Counted from the stretch's first letter, positions 7,505 through 15,071 are shown. The stretch: 33,953 bases of DNA from Actinomadura fibrosa (GCF_900659615.1 NZ_CAACUY010000085.1:1-33953); one strand, 5' to 3'. The notes: a model not told the origin generated them from the letters alone. Translations and numbers: made by a program.

Positions 7505-8314
7505 TCAGTCGCGGTTGTAGAAGTAGGACAGGAAGCGGAGCAGCTCCAGGTAGATCCACACCAGGCTCAGCACCAGCCCGAACGCGCAGTACCAGGCGAA
7601 CTTCCGCGGCGCGCCCGAGCGGACGCCCTGCTCGACGGAGTCGAAGTCGAGCAGCAGGAAGAAGCAGCCGACCAGGATCGCGGCGACGCTGAACACGTAG
7701 GCGAGCGGGTTGCCGGAGTCGCGGATGCCGATGCCGTGCTCGGCTCCGAACAGCTGCACGACCAGGTTGACGAGCATCAGCCCGACCAGGGCGAGCCCCG
7801 CCGCGGCGACGAACCGCACGAACCCGGGCGTGACCCGGACGATGCGGAGCGCGTACACGGCGAGCGTGGCGCCGAACGCCAGCGCGGTGCCGAGCACGGC
7901 CTGGAAGACCACGCCGTGGTAGACGTCGTTGTAGGCGTGGCTGATGATGCCGACCGCGACGCCGTAGACGGCGGCGAACGCGAGCACCAGCGGCGCGTTC
8001 GCCCGGCGGCCGAACGTGATGAACGCCCAGATCCCGATCTCCGCGACGAGCGCCACGACCAGCACCGCCGAGGTGAGCCGTGCCGGGACGAGCGTCCAGG
8101 CGAGCGCGGCGGTGACCACCAGCGTGAGCAGCGTCGCGAAGCCGCGGACGACGACGTCGTCCATCGTCATGGGGCCCGCCTGGGCGGGGGCGTACGCCGG
8201 GGCGCCGTAGCCCTGCCCGTACGGCTGCCCGTACTGGCCGCCGTAGGCCGGGGCGCCGTAGCCCCGTCCCTGGTCGAAGGCCTGTCCCCGGAACACCGGG
8301 TTCCTGCTCTGCAT
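7505..8314 (-). CDS. Bax inhibitor-1/YccA family membrane protein
   Basis: A 269-residue integral membrane protein. The N-terminal 48 residues are a Gly/Tyr/Gln/Pro-rich cytosolic tail beginning MQSRNPVF, with a repeated YGAPAY element. About seven hydrophobic segments follow, including FATLLTLVVTAALAWTLV, AVLVVALVAEIGIWAFI, LAYVFSVAAILVGCFFLLLDF and a last one with WIYLELLRFL. The paired acidic residues of the family (LLLDFDSVEQ) are present. Some family members act as pH-sensitive calcium channels; a role here is not shown. The ATG at 8314 has GGAGG upstream; the open frame extends to 8362 without a better start. An 18-bp direct repeat encodes part of the tail. Confidence 0.9.
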   Translation of the reverse strand: MQSRNPVFRGQAFDQGRGYGAPAYGGQYGQPYGQGYGAPAYAPAQAGPMTMDDVVVRGFATLLTLVVTAALAWTLVPARLTSAVLVVALVAEIGIWAFITFGRRANAPLVLAFAAVYGVAVGIISHAYNDVYHGVVFQAVLGTALAFGATLAVYALRIVRVTPGFVRFVAAAGLALVGLMLVNLVVQLFGAEHGIGIRDSGNPLAYVFSVAAILVGCFFLLLDFDSVEQGVRSGAPRKFAWYCAFGLVLSLVWIYLELLRFLSYFYNRD

Positions 8315-8375
8315 CGGAGCCTCCACTCGGCCGGCCGCGTCCAGCATAAGGCGCGCCCCCAAAGCCGGCCGGAGC

Positions 8376-8406
8376 CCGGCCGGCGTCCGGGCCGGACGCC
8401 GGCCGG
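8376..8406 (-). terminator. Hairpin just downstream of the tRNA gene
   Basis: A perfect 13-bp GC stem (8376-8388 with 8394-8406) with a GGGCC loop begins 6 nt beyond the tRNA 3' end. It probably ends the tRNA transcript. The next bases on the minus strand are not U-rich until a short TTT about 11 nt on. Confidence 0.65.
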
Positions 8407-8412
8407 CGCCGG

Positions 8413-8485
8413 TGCCCCTGGTCGGACTCGAACCGACACGTGGGCTCTTTTAGGGAGCCTGCCTCTGCCATTGGGCTACAGGGGC
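8413..8485 (-). tRNA. tRNA with atypical anticodon loop (UAA by position, Leu-type codon)
   Basis: The 73-nt cloverleaf on the minus strand has acceptor arms GCCCCTG and CAGGGGC (7 bp), discriminator A, T-arm GTCGG-TTCGAGT-CCGAC, and anticodon arm GGCTC-CCTAAAA-GAGCC. CCA is not encoded. In the 7-nt anticodon loop, positions 34-36 are TAA, which would read UUA (Leu). Three features are odd. Position 33 is C rather than the near-universal U. The variable region is only 5 nt (CACGT), whereas bacterial tRNA-Leu carries a long variable arm. The D-stem has a C13-A22 mismatch. It could be a divergent functional tRNA, a decoy or a decaying gene. The well-kept acceptor, anticodon and T stems argue against simple decay. 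Confidence 0.8.
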
Positions 8486-8517
8486 GGCGCCATCATACCG
8501 GCACGTCAGCGGCCTGC

Positions 8518-9810
8518 TCAGCGGCTCATGACGGCGCGTCCCTCCACGAGCGTGATCCCGGCGCGGCCGTCGCGGTCGCGCCGGATGGCGCAGATCTCGT
8601 GCATGCCGATGCGGCCGCTCTCGCAGGCCAGCGCCGAGGCCGCGAGGTAGAGCAGCCAGACGCGGGCGCGCCCCGGGCCGGCCAGCTCCACGCACTCGGC
8701 CCAGTGCCGTTCGAGGTTCGCGGCCCACGCCCGGAGCGTCCGCGCGTGGTGCTCGCGGAGGGCGGCGACGGCGCGGACCTCCAGGCCGGCGTCCTCCAGC
8801 TCGCCGACGAGCGCGCCGAGCGGCCGCAGCTCGCCGTTGCCGGGGAACATGTAGCTGGTGGTGAACGTGCGCCGGATCCGGTGCGGGCCGGCGCGGCGGA
8901 CGGGCTGCTGGAGCAGCAGCCGGCCGCCCGGCGCGAGCAGCTCGTGGAGCCGGGGCGCGGGGCGGTCGATGGACTCGACGCCGGCCAGCCCGACGATCGC
9001 GTCGTACGGGCCGTCCCCGGCCTCGGCGAGGTCCCAGCCGCGGGCCTCCACGTCCGAGCCGGCGTCGCGGGCGAGGGCGCGGACGTGGTCGGCCTGCTCG
9101 GGGGTGCGGGTGAGGCCGACGACGCGGGCGCCGCGCTCGGCGGCGGCGTGCCGGGCGAACGCGCCCCAGCCGCAGTTCAGGTCGAGCAGCCGGGCGCCGG
9201 GGAACAGGCCGAGCCGCTCGGCGGCGGCCTCGTGGGCGGCGCGCTGGGCCTCGCCGAGGTCGACGGCCGCGTCCCAGAGCCCGGTGCCGTGCGCGAGGCC
9301 GTCGCCGAGGAGCCGGACGAAGAACGCCGCGGACGCCGTCATCGGCCCGGGCCGCCCGTCGCCGGGCAGCGCGCCGGACGGGCCGTTCCCCGGCGCCCCG
9401 CCGCCTCCCGCGGGGAACTCCTCGGGCGGCGGCTTCGGCTCGGGCCCGACGGCGCCGAGCGTGACCGCGGCGCGGACGATGTCGCGCTTGTCGTCGGCGC
9501 TCAGCCGGATCGGCGCGTCGCCGCTGCGCATGACCTGCTGGACGGCGTCGAGCGCGGCGAAGACGTCGCCCTCGATGTCGAGCTCGCCGGCGACGTAGGC
9601 GCGGGCGAGCCCGATCTCGCCGGGCTTCCACAGCAGCCGCCGCAGCGCGCGCCGGTGCCGGAGCACGAACGCGGGCGCGCCGGGCGGCCCGACCGAGCTC
9701 CCGTCCCAGGCGCGGACCTGGATCGGCAGCTCGCCGGCGGCCTCCCGGCCCTCGCCGAGCAGGATCTTGGTGAGCAGCGGGGCCAGCCTGGCGGCGACTC
9801 CGTCGGGCAT
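8518..9810 (-). CDS. Divergent CFA-synthase-like SAM-dependent methyltransferase
   Basis: A 430-residue protein. The N-terminal domain (about 45-115) matches actinobacterial cyclopropane-fatty-acyl-phospholipid synthase relatives, with ALRRLLWKPGEIGLARAYV and a GELDIEGD motif. A Pro/Gly-rich linker (122-157) follows. The Rossmann methyltransferase domain then has SAM motif LLDLNCGWGAF (208-218) and a CFA-like TTSYMFPGNGELRP (317-330). Motifs that carry bicarbonate-binding and catalytic residues in true CFA synthases are altered. The YSCAYF-type segment is LAHGTGLW, the MxEHVG segment is GLAGVESID, and the LHTIG-type segment is LLQQPVRRAG. A methyltransferase with another acceptor is therefore more likely than a cyclopropanase. 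The ATG at 9810 has GAGGAGG upstream. The tRNA lies just downstream on the same strand. Confidence 0.82.
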   Translation of the reverse strand: MPDGVAARLAPLLTKILLGEGREAAGELPIQVRAWDGSSVGPPGAPAFVLRHRRALRRLLWKPGEIGLARAYVAGELDIEGDVFAALDAVQQVMRSGDAPIRLSADDKRDIVRAAVTLGAVGPEPKPPPEEFPAGGGGAPGNGPSGALPGDGRPGPMTASAAFFVRLLGDGLAHGTGLWDAAVDLGEAQRAAHEAAAERLGLFPGARLLDLNCGWGAFARHAAAERGARVVGLTRTPEQADHVRALARDAGSDVEARGWDLAEAGDGPYDAIVGLAGVESIDRPAPRLHELLAPGGRLLLQQPVRRAGPHRIRRTFTTSYMFPGNGELRPLGALVGELEDAGLEVRAVAALREHHARTLRAWAANLERHWAECVELAGPGRARVWLLYLAASALACESGRIGMHEICAIRRDRDGRAGITLVEGRAVMSR

Positions 9811-9855
9811 CGTCCTCCTCGGGCGGCGGGGGCGGTACGGGCTTCTCGCGGGACC

Positions 9856-9888
9856 TCCGCTCCCCCGGAGCCTGCGCCGGGGGGCGGA
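9856..9888 (-). terminator. Hairpin abutting the ndh stop codon
   Basis: A 12-bp stem (9856-9860 and 9862-9868 pairing with 9884-9888 and 9877-9883) with one bulged T starts at the base after the ndh stop. It separates ndh from the CFA-like gene on the same strand. Confidence 0.6.
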
Positions 9889-11352
9889 TCAGAGGTCCTG
9901 GCGCCTTCCGGCCGCGAGCTCGAACTCCTGGCGGGGCCGCTCCAGCTCGCCGAGCGAGACGATCTCGCGGCGGAAGAACAGCGCGAGCGTCCAGTCCACG
10001 GTGATCCGGAACTTGCGGTTGACGGTCGGCATCCGAGACAAATGGTATGTGCGGTGCATGAGCCAGGCGAGAATCCCGCGCAGCTTCACCCCGTAGACGT
10101 TCGCCACGCCCTTGTGCAGGCCGAGGCCCGCCACGGACCCGACGTAGGAGTGCACGTACGGCTTGCGCGTCTTGCCGCGCAGGTCCGCCACGATGTTGTC
10201 GGCGAGGCGCTTGGCCTGCCGGACGGCGTGCTGCGCGTTCGGCGCGGTGAAGTCGCCGGTGTCGGTCAGGTCGGGGACGGCGGCGTTGTCCCCCGCGGCG
10301 TAGACGCCCTCGGCGCCCTCGACGGTCAGCTCCGCGGTCGCCTTGATGCGCCCCTTGTCGTCCAGCGGCAGGTCGCTCTCCCGGACGACGGGGTGCGGCT
10401 TCACGCCGGCCGTCCACACGAGCGTGCCCGCGTCGAACTCCTCGCCGTCGCTCAGCACGATGCGCCGGTTCTCGGCGGACTTGAGCAGCGTCTCCAGCTT
10501 CACCTCGATGCCGCGGCGGCGCAGCGCCTCGGCCGTCCAGCGGCCCATCTCGGGCCCGACCTCGGGCAGGATCCGGTCGGTCGCCTCGACCATCATCCAG
10601 CGCATCTCGCCCGGGTCGATGTTCGGATACCAGCGGACGGCGTCGCGCGCCATGTCCTCCAGCTCGGCGAGCGCCTCGATGCCCGCGAACCCGGCGCCGA
10701 CGAACACGAACGTCAGCGCGCGCCGCCTGACCGCCTCGTCGTCCGGGTTGGACGCGGCGATGTCGAGCTGGTGCAGGACGTGGTTGCGCAGGAAGATGGC
10801 CTCCTCGACCGTCTTGAACCCGATCCCGCACTCGGCGAGGCCGGGGATCGGCAGCGTCCGCGACACCGAGCCGAGCGCCACGACGAGCAGGTCGTAGCCG
10901 ACCCGGCGCGGGGGCACGCCGGTCGAGTGCGCGCCCGCGGGCCGCACGGTGACCGTCCTGGACGCGTGGTCGATCCGCGTCACGAACCCGTTGAGGATCC
11001 GGCAGCGCTTCAGCACCCGCCGCAGCGGCGCCACGACGTGCCGCGGCTCCAGGTTCCCGGCCGCCGCCTCCGGGAGGAACGGCTGGTAGGTCATGTAGGA
11101 CTGGGGGTCGATGACGGTGATGGCGACCTCGCCGCGCCTCAGCTCGCTCCGCAGCTTCTTCTGGAGCCGCAGGGCGGTGTACATGCCGACGTAGCCGCCG
11201 CCGACGATCACGATGTGCTTCGCGGTCTCCGCCGCGCGCTCGGCGGGCACGCCTCGCGGCTCGGGGGATCCAACTGTCTGCTCGGAAGGCATATCGGGAC
11301 CGGTACCCCCATACCCGTCGGCTGCACTCGATCCGGATGCGGGGTAGCTCAC
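9889..11352 (-). CDS. ndh: Type II NADH dehydrogenase-like NAD(P)/FAD oxidoreductase
   Basis: A 487-residue single-subunit, non-proton-pumping dehydrogenase that would pass electrons from NADH to menaquinone at the inner membrane face. The FAD Rossmann motif IVGGGYVGMYTAL (48-60), the NADH-binding motif FVGAGFAGIEAL near residue 216, and the FAD-closing AAGDNAAVPDLT near residue 350 are all present. YQPFLPEAAAGN near residue 90 is typical of NDH-2. The C-terminal region is amphipathic and basic, consistent with membrane association. The first 44 residues are low-complexity and not conserved. The GTG at 11352 has no Shine-Dalgarno, so a downstream ATG at 11292 is possible. A large inverted repeat lies in the upstream gap. 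Confidence 0.88.
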   Translation of the reverse strand: MSYPASGSSAADGYGGTGPDMPSEQTVGSPEPRGVPAERAAETAKHIVIVGGGYVGMYTALRLQKKLRSELRRGEVAITVIDPQSYMTYQPFLPEAAAGNLEPRHVVAPLRRVLKRCRILNGFVTRIDHASRTVTVRPAGAHSTGVPPRRVGYDLLVVALGSVSRTLPIPGLAECGIGFKTVEEAIFLRNHVLHQLDIAASNPDDEAVRRRALTFVFVGAGFAGIEALAELEDMARDAVRWYPNIDPGEMRWMMVEATDRILPEVGPEMGRWTAEALRRRGIEVKLETLLKSAENRRIVLSDGEEFDAGTLVWTAGVKPHPVVRESDLPLDDKGRIKATAELTVEGAEGVYAAGDNAAVPDLTDTGDFTAPNAQHAVRQAKRLADNIVADLRGKTRKPYVHSYVGSVAGLGLHKGVANVYGVKLRGILAWLMHRTYHLSRMPTVNRKFRITVDWTLALFFRREIVSLGELERPRQEFELAAGRRQDL

Positions 11353-11431
11353 CGAACATCACACGTGACAGCGAACTTCTTCCCCCACACCGGCATCTCA
11401 CTGGGTGCATCACCGAGAAAGACGGTGGGGA

Positions 11432-11519
11432 CAGGGCCGGACGGGGGCGCCAAGCGGCCTCGGGCGGCGGGCCGTGACAGGGATCGGCCGCGTCGGCCGG
11501 GCCGCTTGGCCAGGCCCTG
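11432..11519. repeat. Nested inverted repeat between the UDG and ndh genes
   Basis: Inner arms CCAAGCGGCC (11450-11459) and GGCCGCTTGG (11500-11509), and outer arms CAGGGCC (11432-11438) and GGCCCTG (11513-11519), are nested and perfect. Together they would fold into a large branched stem-loop. It may terminate the UDG transcript or structure the ndh leader. A further 12-bp palindrome, GACGCCGGCGTC, lies at 11565-11576. No ORF is supported in 11353-11622. Confidence 0.5.
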
Positions 11520-11622
11520 CCCCGCCGTCGAGCACGCCGCGGGGGACCGGCCGGCGCAGGCGAAGACGCCGGCGTCGGCCGGTGGCGTCTCCGCGCGCTC
11601 GCGCGGGCGCGGCTAGGCACGG

Positions 11623-12444
11623 CTAGGCGTAGTCGCGGGCGCGGACGAAGACGTCGTCGAGCATGCCGGCGGTGACCCGTCCGGTGAAGGTGTTCTGCTG
11701 GCTCGGGTGGTAGCAGCCCAGCATGAGGACGGGGTCGCGCCGCTCCACCGACGGCGGCGGCTCCAGCAGGACCTCCGCGCCGTGGCCGAACGGCGGGCGC
11801 GGGCGCGGCAGCCCGTACCCCGCCTGCCGCAGTGCGGGCCAGACGCCCTGCCACGCGAACCCGCCGAGGCACACCACGCAGCGGACGCTCGCCGCGACGT
11901 CCTCGACCTCCCTGGCCAGCCACGGCAGGCAGGTCGTGCGCTCCAGCGGCGTCGGCTTGTTGTCGGGCGGGGCGCAGCGGACGGTCGCCGCCATCCGCGC
12001 GCCGATCAGCCGCTGCCCGTCGCCCGCCCGGACGCTCGTCTCCTGCGCCGCGAGCCCGACGCGGTACAGGGACGCGAAGAGCCAGTCGCCCGACCGGTCG
12101 CCGGTGAAGATGCGGCCCGTCCGGTTCCCGCCGTGCGCGGCCGGGGCCAGTCCGACGATCAGGATGCGCGGCCGGGGGTCGCCCCAGCCCGCGATGGGCC
12201 GCCCCCAGTACTCCTCGTCCGCGAACGCCCGGCGCCGCTGGACGGCGATCCGCTCCCGCCACTCCACCAGCCGGTCGCAGGCCCGGCACACCGACTGGCG
12301 GGCGCACAGCTCGTCCAGGCCGGGCGCCTTCGCGGCGAGCTCGACGACCTCCCCCGCCCCGTGCGCGACGGGGGTGGACGGGGAGGCGGGGTCCTCCGGC
12401 CACCCCGATCCGGGCGGCACGAACGGCGCGTTGGCGGTCGGCAT
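11623..12444 (-). CDS. udgB: Family 5 uracil-DNA glycosylase (UdgB type)
   Basis: A 273-residue base-excision-repair glycosylase. Motif A is GLAPAAHGGNRTGRIFTG and motif B is HPSQQNTFTG, the signature of family 5 (UDGb), which lacks the polar catalytic residue of family 1. Cysteines in CRACDRLVEWRE, VRCAPPDNKPTP and TTCLPWL fit the 4Fe-4S cluster of families 4 and 5. Such enzymes remove uracil, and in some members hypoxanthine and other damaged bases, which is relevant in a high-GC genome prone to cytosine deamination. The ATG at 12444 is chosen because GAGGAT lies 7 nt upstream; the open frame continues to 12501 but that extension is not conserved-looking. It diverges from the DUF2510 gene. 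Confidence 0.92.
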   Translation of the reverse strand: MPTANAPFVPPGSGWPEDPASPSTPVAHGAGEVVELAAKAPGLDELCARQSVCRACDRLVEWRERIAVQRRRAFADEEYWGRPIAGWGDPRPRILIVGLAPAAHGGNRTGRIFTGDRSGDWLFASLYRVGLAAQETSVRAGDGQRLIGARMAATVRCAPPDNKPTPLERTTCLPWLAREVEDVAASVRCVVCLGGFAWQGVWPALRQAGYGLPRPRPPFGHGAEVLLEPPPSVERRDPVLMLGCYHPSQQNTFTGRVTAGMLDDVFVRARDYA

Positions 12445-12613
12445 GCCACGATCCTCGCATGCCCGACCCCGTCCGGTGACCGGCCGCCGCGAGCGCAACA
12501 CGCCGCCCGCCGCCGAGACCGGGGCCGGGCGATACGGGGAGTTCCTCTCGGTACGATGCGTTCGCCGGTCGGGGAGGCGGTGTCCGGCGCGCCATGCTGA
12601 GCGGAGGCATGCC

Positions 12614-13405
12614 TTGTCGCAACCGGGCTGGTATCCCGACCCCTACGGAACCGGCAGCCTGCGCTGGTGGGACGGCCAGAACTGGACCGAGCGCCTCAAT
12701 CCCGAACCGCTCGGCCCGCCTCGCCTGCGCCCTCCTGAGCAGCCACGACAGCAGCCCGGCCAGGATCCGCGCGGCCAGGAGGGCTACTACTCGGCGCCCT
12801 ACGGGCAGCGGGCCGACTGGGGGCGGCCCGCCGTCCCGCCGCTGGACGTGAACGTGCGCGGCCTCCACCTGCACGCCGACGACCAGGCCGTCTCGTACGG
12901 GACGGCGTCGCTCGCGTGGCCGCACGTGGAGTGGGTGGCCTACTGGGCGGCGCAGCTCCCGGCCGGTTATGGCCAGCGGCCCGGCACCCAGTGGATCTTC
13001 CAGGCGGGCCGGTTCCCGTTCCACGGCGGCCCGCGCGTGGAGGTCGTGATCGAGCACGAGGCGCTGCCCGGACGTCCGGCGGGCCCCGAGGGCGAGCCGG
13101 AGCGGATCTGGGGGCGGCTCATCGAGCTGTGCCAGACCTACGCCGAGCAGCGGCTCGTGACGGAGCTGGCGGGACGGGTCCGGGCGGGCGAGTCGGTCGA
13201 CGTGGCGCAGGGGCTGACCGTCCATCCCGGCGGCGTCCGCGGCGACCGGGTGTCGCTGAGCTGGTCGGCGATCTCCGGCGCCACCGTGGACGGCGGGCGC
13301 GTCTGGATCAGGCAGTCCAGCGGGTCCGCGCCCGTCCTCTACGTGCCGCAGCAGAACCCGAACGCCGTCCTGATCCCCGCGCTGCTGACCCTGCTCAGGC
13401 GGTAG
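12614..13405 (+). CDS. DUF2510 domain protein
   Basis: A 263-residue protein. The extreme N-terminus is a DUF2510 module (QPGWYPDPYG, then LRWWDGQNWTE), a short Trp-rich motif found at the ends of many actinobacterial proteins, often membrane or secretion related. A Pro/Gln/Tyr-rich linker (about 38-72) follows. The C-terminal domain (about 75-263) is a soluble, Trp-rich beta-type fold without a recognised family. The start is TTG at 12614: GGAGG at 12603-12607 is spaced 6 nt from it, and nearby ATGs are out of frame. No membrane segment is seen. Confidence 0.8.
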   Translation: MSQPGWYPDPYGTGSLRWWDGQNWTERLNPEPLGPPRLRPPEQPRQQPGQDPRGQEGYYSAPYGQRADWGRPAVPPLDVNVRGLHLHADDQAVSYGTASLAWPHVEWVAYWAAQLPAGYGQRPGTQWIFQAGRFPFHGGPRVEVVIEHEALPGRPAGPEGEPERIWGRLIELCQTYAEQRLVTELAGRVRAGESVDVAQGLTVHPGGVRGDRVSLSWSAISGATVDGGRVWIRQSSGSAPVLYVPQQNPNAVLIPALLTLLRR

Positions 13406-13430
13406 CGGGCAGCGCACCTCCTGGGGGCGG

Positions 13431-13448
13431 ACCCCCAGACCCCCGGGG
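13431..13448. terminator. Bidirectional hairpin between convergent DUF2510 and ppx genes
   Basis: A perfect 7-bp stem, CTGGGGG (13431-13437) with CCCCCAG (13442-13448), closes a CGGA loop in the 58-bp gap between two convergent stops. A second overlapping pairing of the C-run with the following CCCCGGGG is possible. Confidence 0.5.
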
Positions 13449-13463
13449 CTTCGCCCAGAGAAC

Positions 13464-14414
13464 TCAGAGCAGGGACCAGGCGATGCCGTCCAGGATGTCG
13501 TGCTCGCTGACCACGACGGCGCCGAACCCGTACTCGCGCATGATGCGGTCGAGGATGAGGGCGCCCGCGCCGATCACGTCGACGCGGCCGGGGTGCATGA
13601 CGCCGAACGCGGCGCGCTCGGCGCGGGTGGCGTGCAGCAGCCGCCGCGTCACCTCGTGGACCTGCGTCGCGGTGATGCGGGACAGGTGGATCCGCGCCGG
13701 GTCGTACTCCGGCAGGTCGAGCGCGATGCCGGCGACGGTGGTGACCGAGCCGGCGAGGCCGACGAGCGTGCGCGCCTCGTCCACCGGGACGGTCTCGCGG
13801 ACGCGCGCGAGGGCCGCGTCGACGTCGGCGACCGTGTTGGAGATCTGCTCGGGCGAGGGCGGGTCGCCGTCCTTCAGGTGCCGCTCGGTCATCCGGACGC
13901 AGCCGATGTCGACCGAGCGGGCCGCGGCCACCGACGAGCTGCCGAGGACGAACTCGGTGGACCCGCCGCCGATGTCGACGACCAGGTAGGGGCGGGCGGG
14001 GCGCAGCCCGGCCAGCTCGCGGGTCGCGCCGGTGAACGACAGCGCGGCCTCCTCGTCCCCGCTGATCACCTCGGGCACGACGCCGAAGATCTCCACCACG
14101 CCGTCGACGAAGTCGGACCGGTTCGCGGCGTCGCGGGTGGCGCTGGTCGCGACCACCCGCGTCTTGATCGGCCCCTCGCCGCTCGCGGCGCCGTGCCGCT
14201 CGATCAGCTCGGCGTAGCCGCGCATCGCGGTGAAGGTGCGCTCCAGCGCGGCCGGGGCGAGCCGCCCGGTCCGGTCGACGCCCTCGCCCAGCCGGACGAT
14301 CTCCATCCGGCGCTCGACGTCGGTGAGGGTGCCGCCGTCCCCGCCGGGGACGATGTCGGCGATCAGGAGGCGGACGGAGTTGGTACCGCAGTCGACGGCG
14401 GCGACGCGGGTCAC
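13464..14414 (-). CDS. ppx: Exopolyphosphatase/Ppx-GppA family phosphatase
   Basis: A 316-residue protein of the ASKHA fold, hydrolysing terminal phosphate of polyphosphate or pppGpp. Motifs are the phosphate-1 loop DCGTNSVRLL (8-17), SATRDAANR near residue 100, the phosphate-2 loop VVDIGGGSTEFVL near residue 148, and GLAGSVTTVAG. The length matches the short mycobacterial Ppx2-like form with only the catalytic half; the C-terminal HD region of E. coli PPX is absent. Short actinobacterial homologues differ in activity, so the substrate is not fixed. The GTG start at 14414 overlaps the DUF501 stop by 4 nt (GTGA), indicating translational coupling. Confidence 0.92.
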   Translation of the reverse strand: MTRVAAVDCGTNSVRLLIADIVPGGDGGTLTDVERRMEIVRLGEGVDRTGRLAPAALERTFTAMRGYAELIERHGAASGEGPIKTRVVATSATRDAANRSDFVDGVVEIFGVVPEVISGDEEAALSFTGATRELAGLRPARPYLVVDIGGGSTEFVLGSSSVAAARSVDIGCVRMTERHLKDGDPPSPEQISNTVADVDAALARVRETVPVDEARTLVGLAGSVTTVAGIALDLPEYDPARIHLSRITATQVHEVTRRLLHATRAERAAFGVMHPGRVDVIGAGALILDRIMREYGFGAVVVSEHDILDGIAWSLL

Positions 14415-14944
14415 TGGGCGCCCTCCCGGTCGTCGGCGGCGCGGACGCAGGGCCCGGAGCGCCACCAGTCCGGCAGCGCCTCCAGCGCCTCGCGGCCGAA
14501 CGGGTTGGCGCCGGGGACGGCCAGCTCGTGGGCGACGAGGGCGTGCAGGCACTTGACGCGCTCCGGCATGCCGCCCGCGCTCTGCATGCCCTCCGGGAGC
14601 GGCTCGATGCCGTCCTCGCGGGCCGCCTCGTCGCGGCGCCGCAGGTAGTCGTCGTGCGCGGCGGCGTACTCCGCCTTCAGGTCCGGGTCGGCGGCGAGCC
14701 TCTCCTGCATCCCGCGCATCGCCCCGCTCCCCTCCAGCGTGCCGATCGCCGAGGCCGCCTTCGGGCACGTCAGGTAGAACAGCGTCGGGAACGGGGTGCC
14801 GTCCGGGAGCCGCGGCGCCGTCTCGATGACGGCGGGCAGCCCGCACGGGCAGCGGTAGGCCGTCCGGCGGATGCCGCGCGGCTCGCGGCCGAGCTGCGCC
14901 GCGACCGCGGCCTCGTCGTTTCGCCGGTAGCGTTCGTCGATCAT
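14411..14944 (-). CDS. DUF501 domain protein
   Basis: A 177-residue protein of the conserved actinobacterial DUF501 family (M. tuberculosis Rv1025 type). A Cys pair in YRCPCGLPAVIE, the TPFPTLFYLTCPKA segment with a further Cys, GGMPERVKCLHALVAHELA, and NPFGREALEALP are visible. The repeated cysteines plus the conserved His could bind a metal, which is inference. Its function is unknown, but its fixed position between the FtsB-like gene and ppx is retained here. The ATG at 14944 has only a weak AGGCAG ribosome site. It overlaps ppx by 4 nt. Confidence 0.92.
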   Translation of the reverse strand: MIDERYRRNDEAAVAAQLGREPRGIRRTAYRCPCGLPAVIETAPRLPDGTPFPTLFYLTCPKAASAIGTLEGSGAMRGMQERLAADPDLKAEYAAAHDDYLRRRDEAAREDGIEPLPEGMQSAGGMPERVKCLHALVAHELAVPGANPFGREALEALPDWWRSGPCVRAADDREGAQ

Positions 14945-15039
14945 CTGCCTGTCCCCACCCGCGGATCCCTCGATCCGTGTCCTGCCCTCACCGCGCCGCG
15001 GTGGCCGCGTCCGGCCCCACCCGCCGGCCGCCTCCGCCG

Positions 15040-15069
15040 CGCCCGTCCCGCCTGGTCGCGGGACGGGCG
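15040..15069 (-). terminator. Hairpin between the FtsB-like and DUF501 genes
   Basis: A perfect 12-bp stem (15040-15051 with 15058-15069) around a CTGGTC loop starts 2 nt after the FtsB-like stop at 15072. It may terminate or attenuate transcription into DUF501-ppx, or stabilise the upstream mRNA. Confidence 0.6.
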
Positions 15070-15071
15070 GC

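Noticed and set aside
8413..8485. Reading the plus strand of the tRNA locus as a tRNA with anticodon UUA (ochre-type) and U33
   Set aside because: The plus-strand loop TTTTAGG would have a canonical U33, but the T-loop (TTCGAGT) and D-loop GG are only right on the minus strand.
8450..13417. A 1655-codon open frame on the minus strand
   Set aside because: It crosses several recognisable genes in another frame and is Arg/Pro/Ala low-complexity outside short stretches. It is a product of high GC content. Only the parts in recognised frames (CFA-like, ndh, UDG) are real genes.
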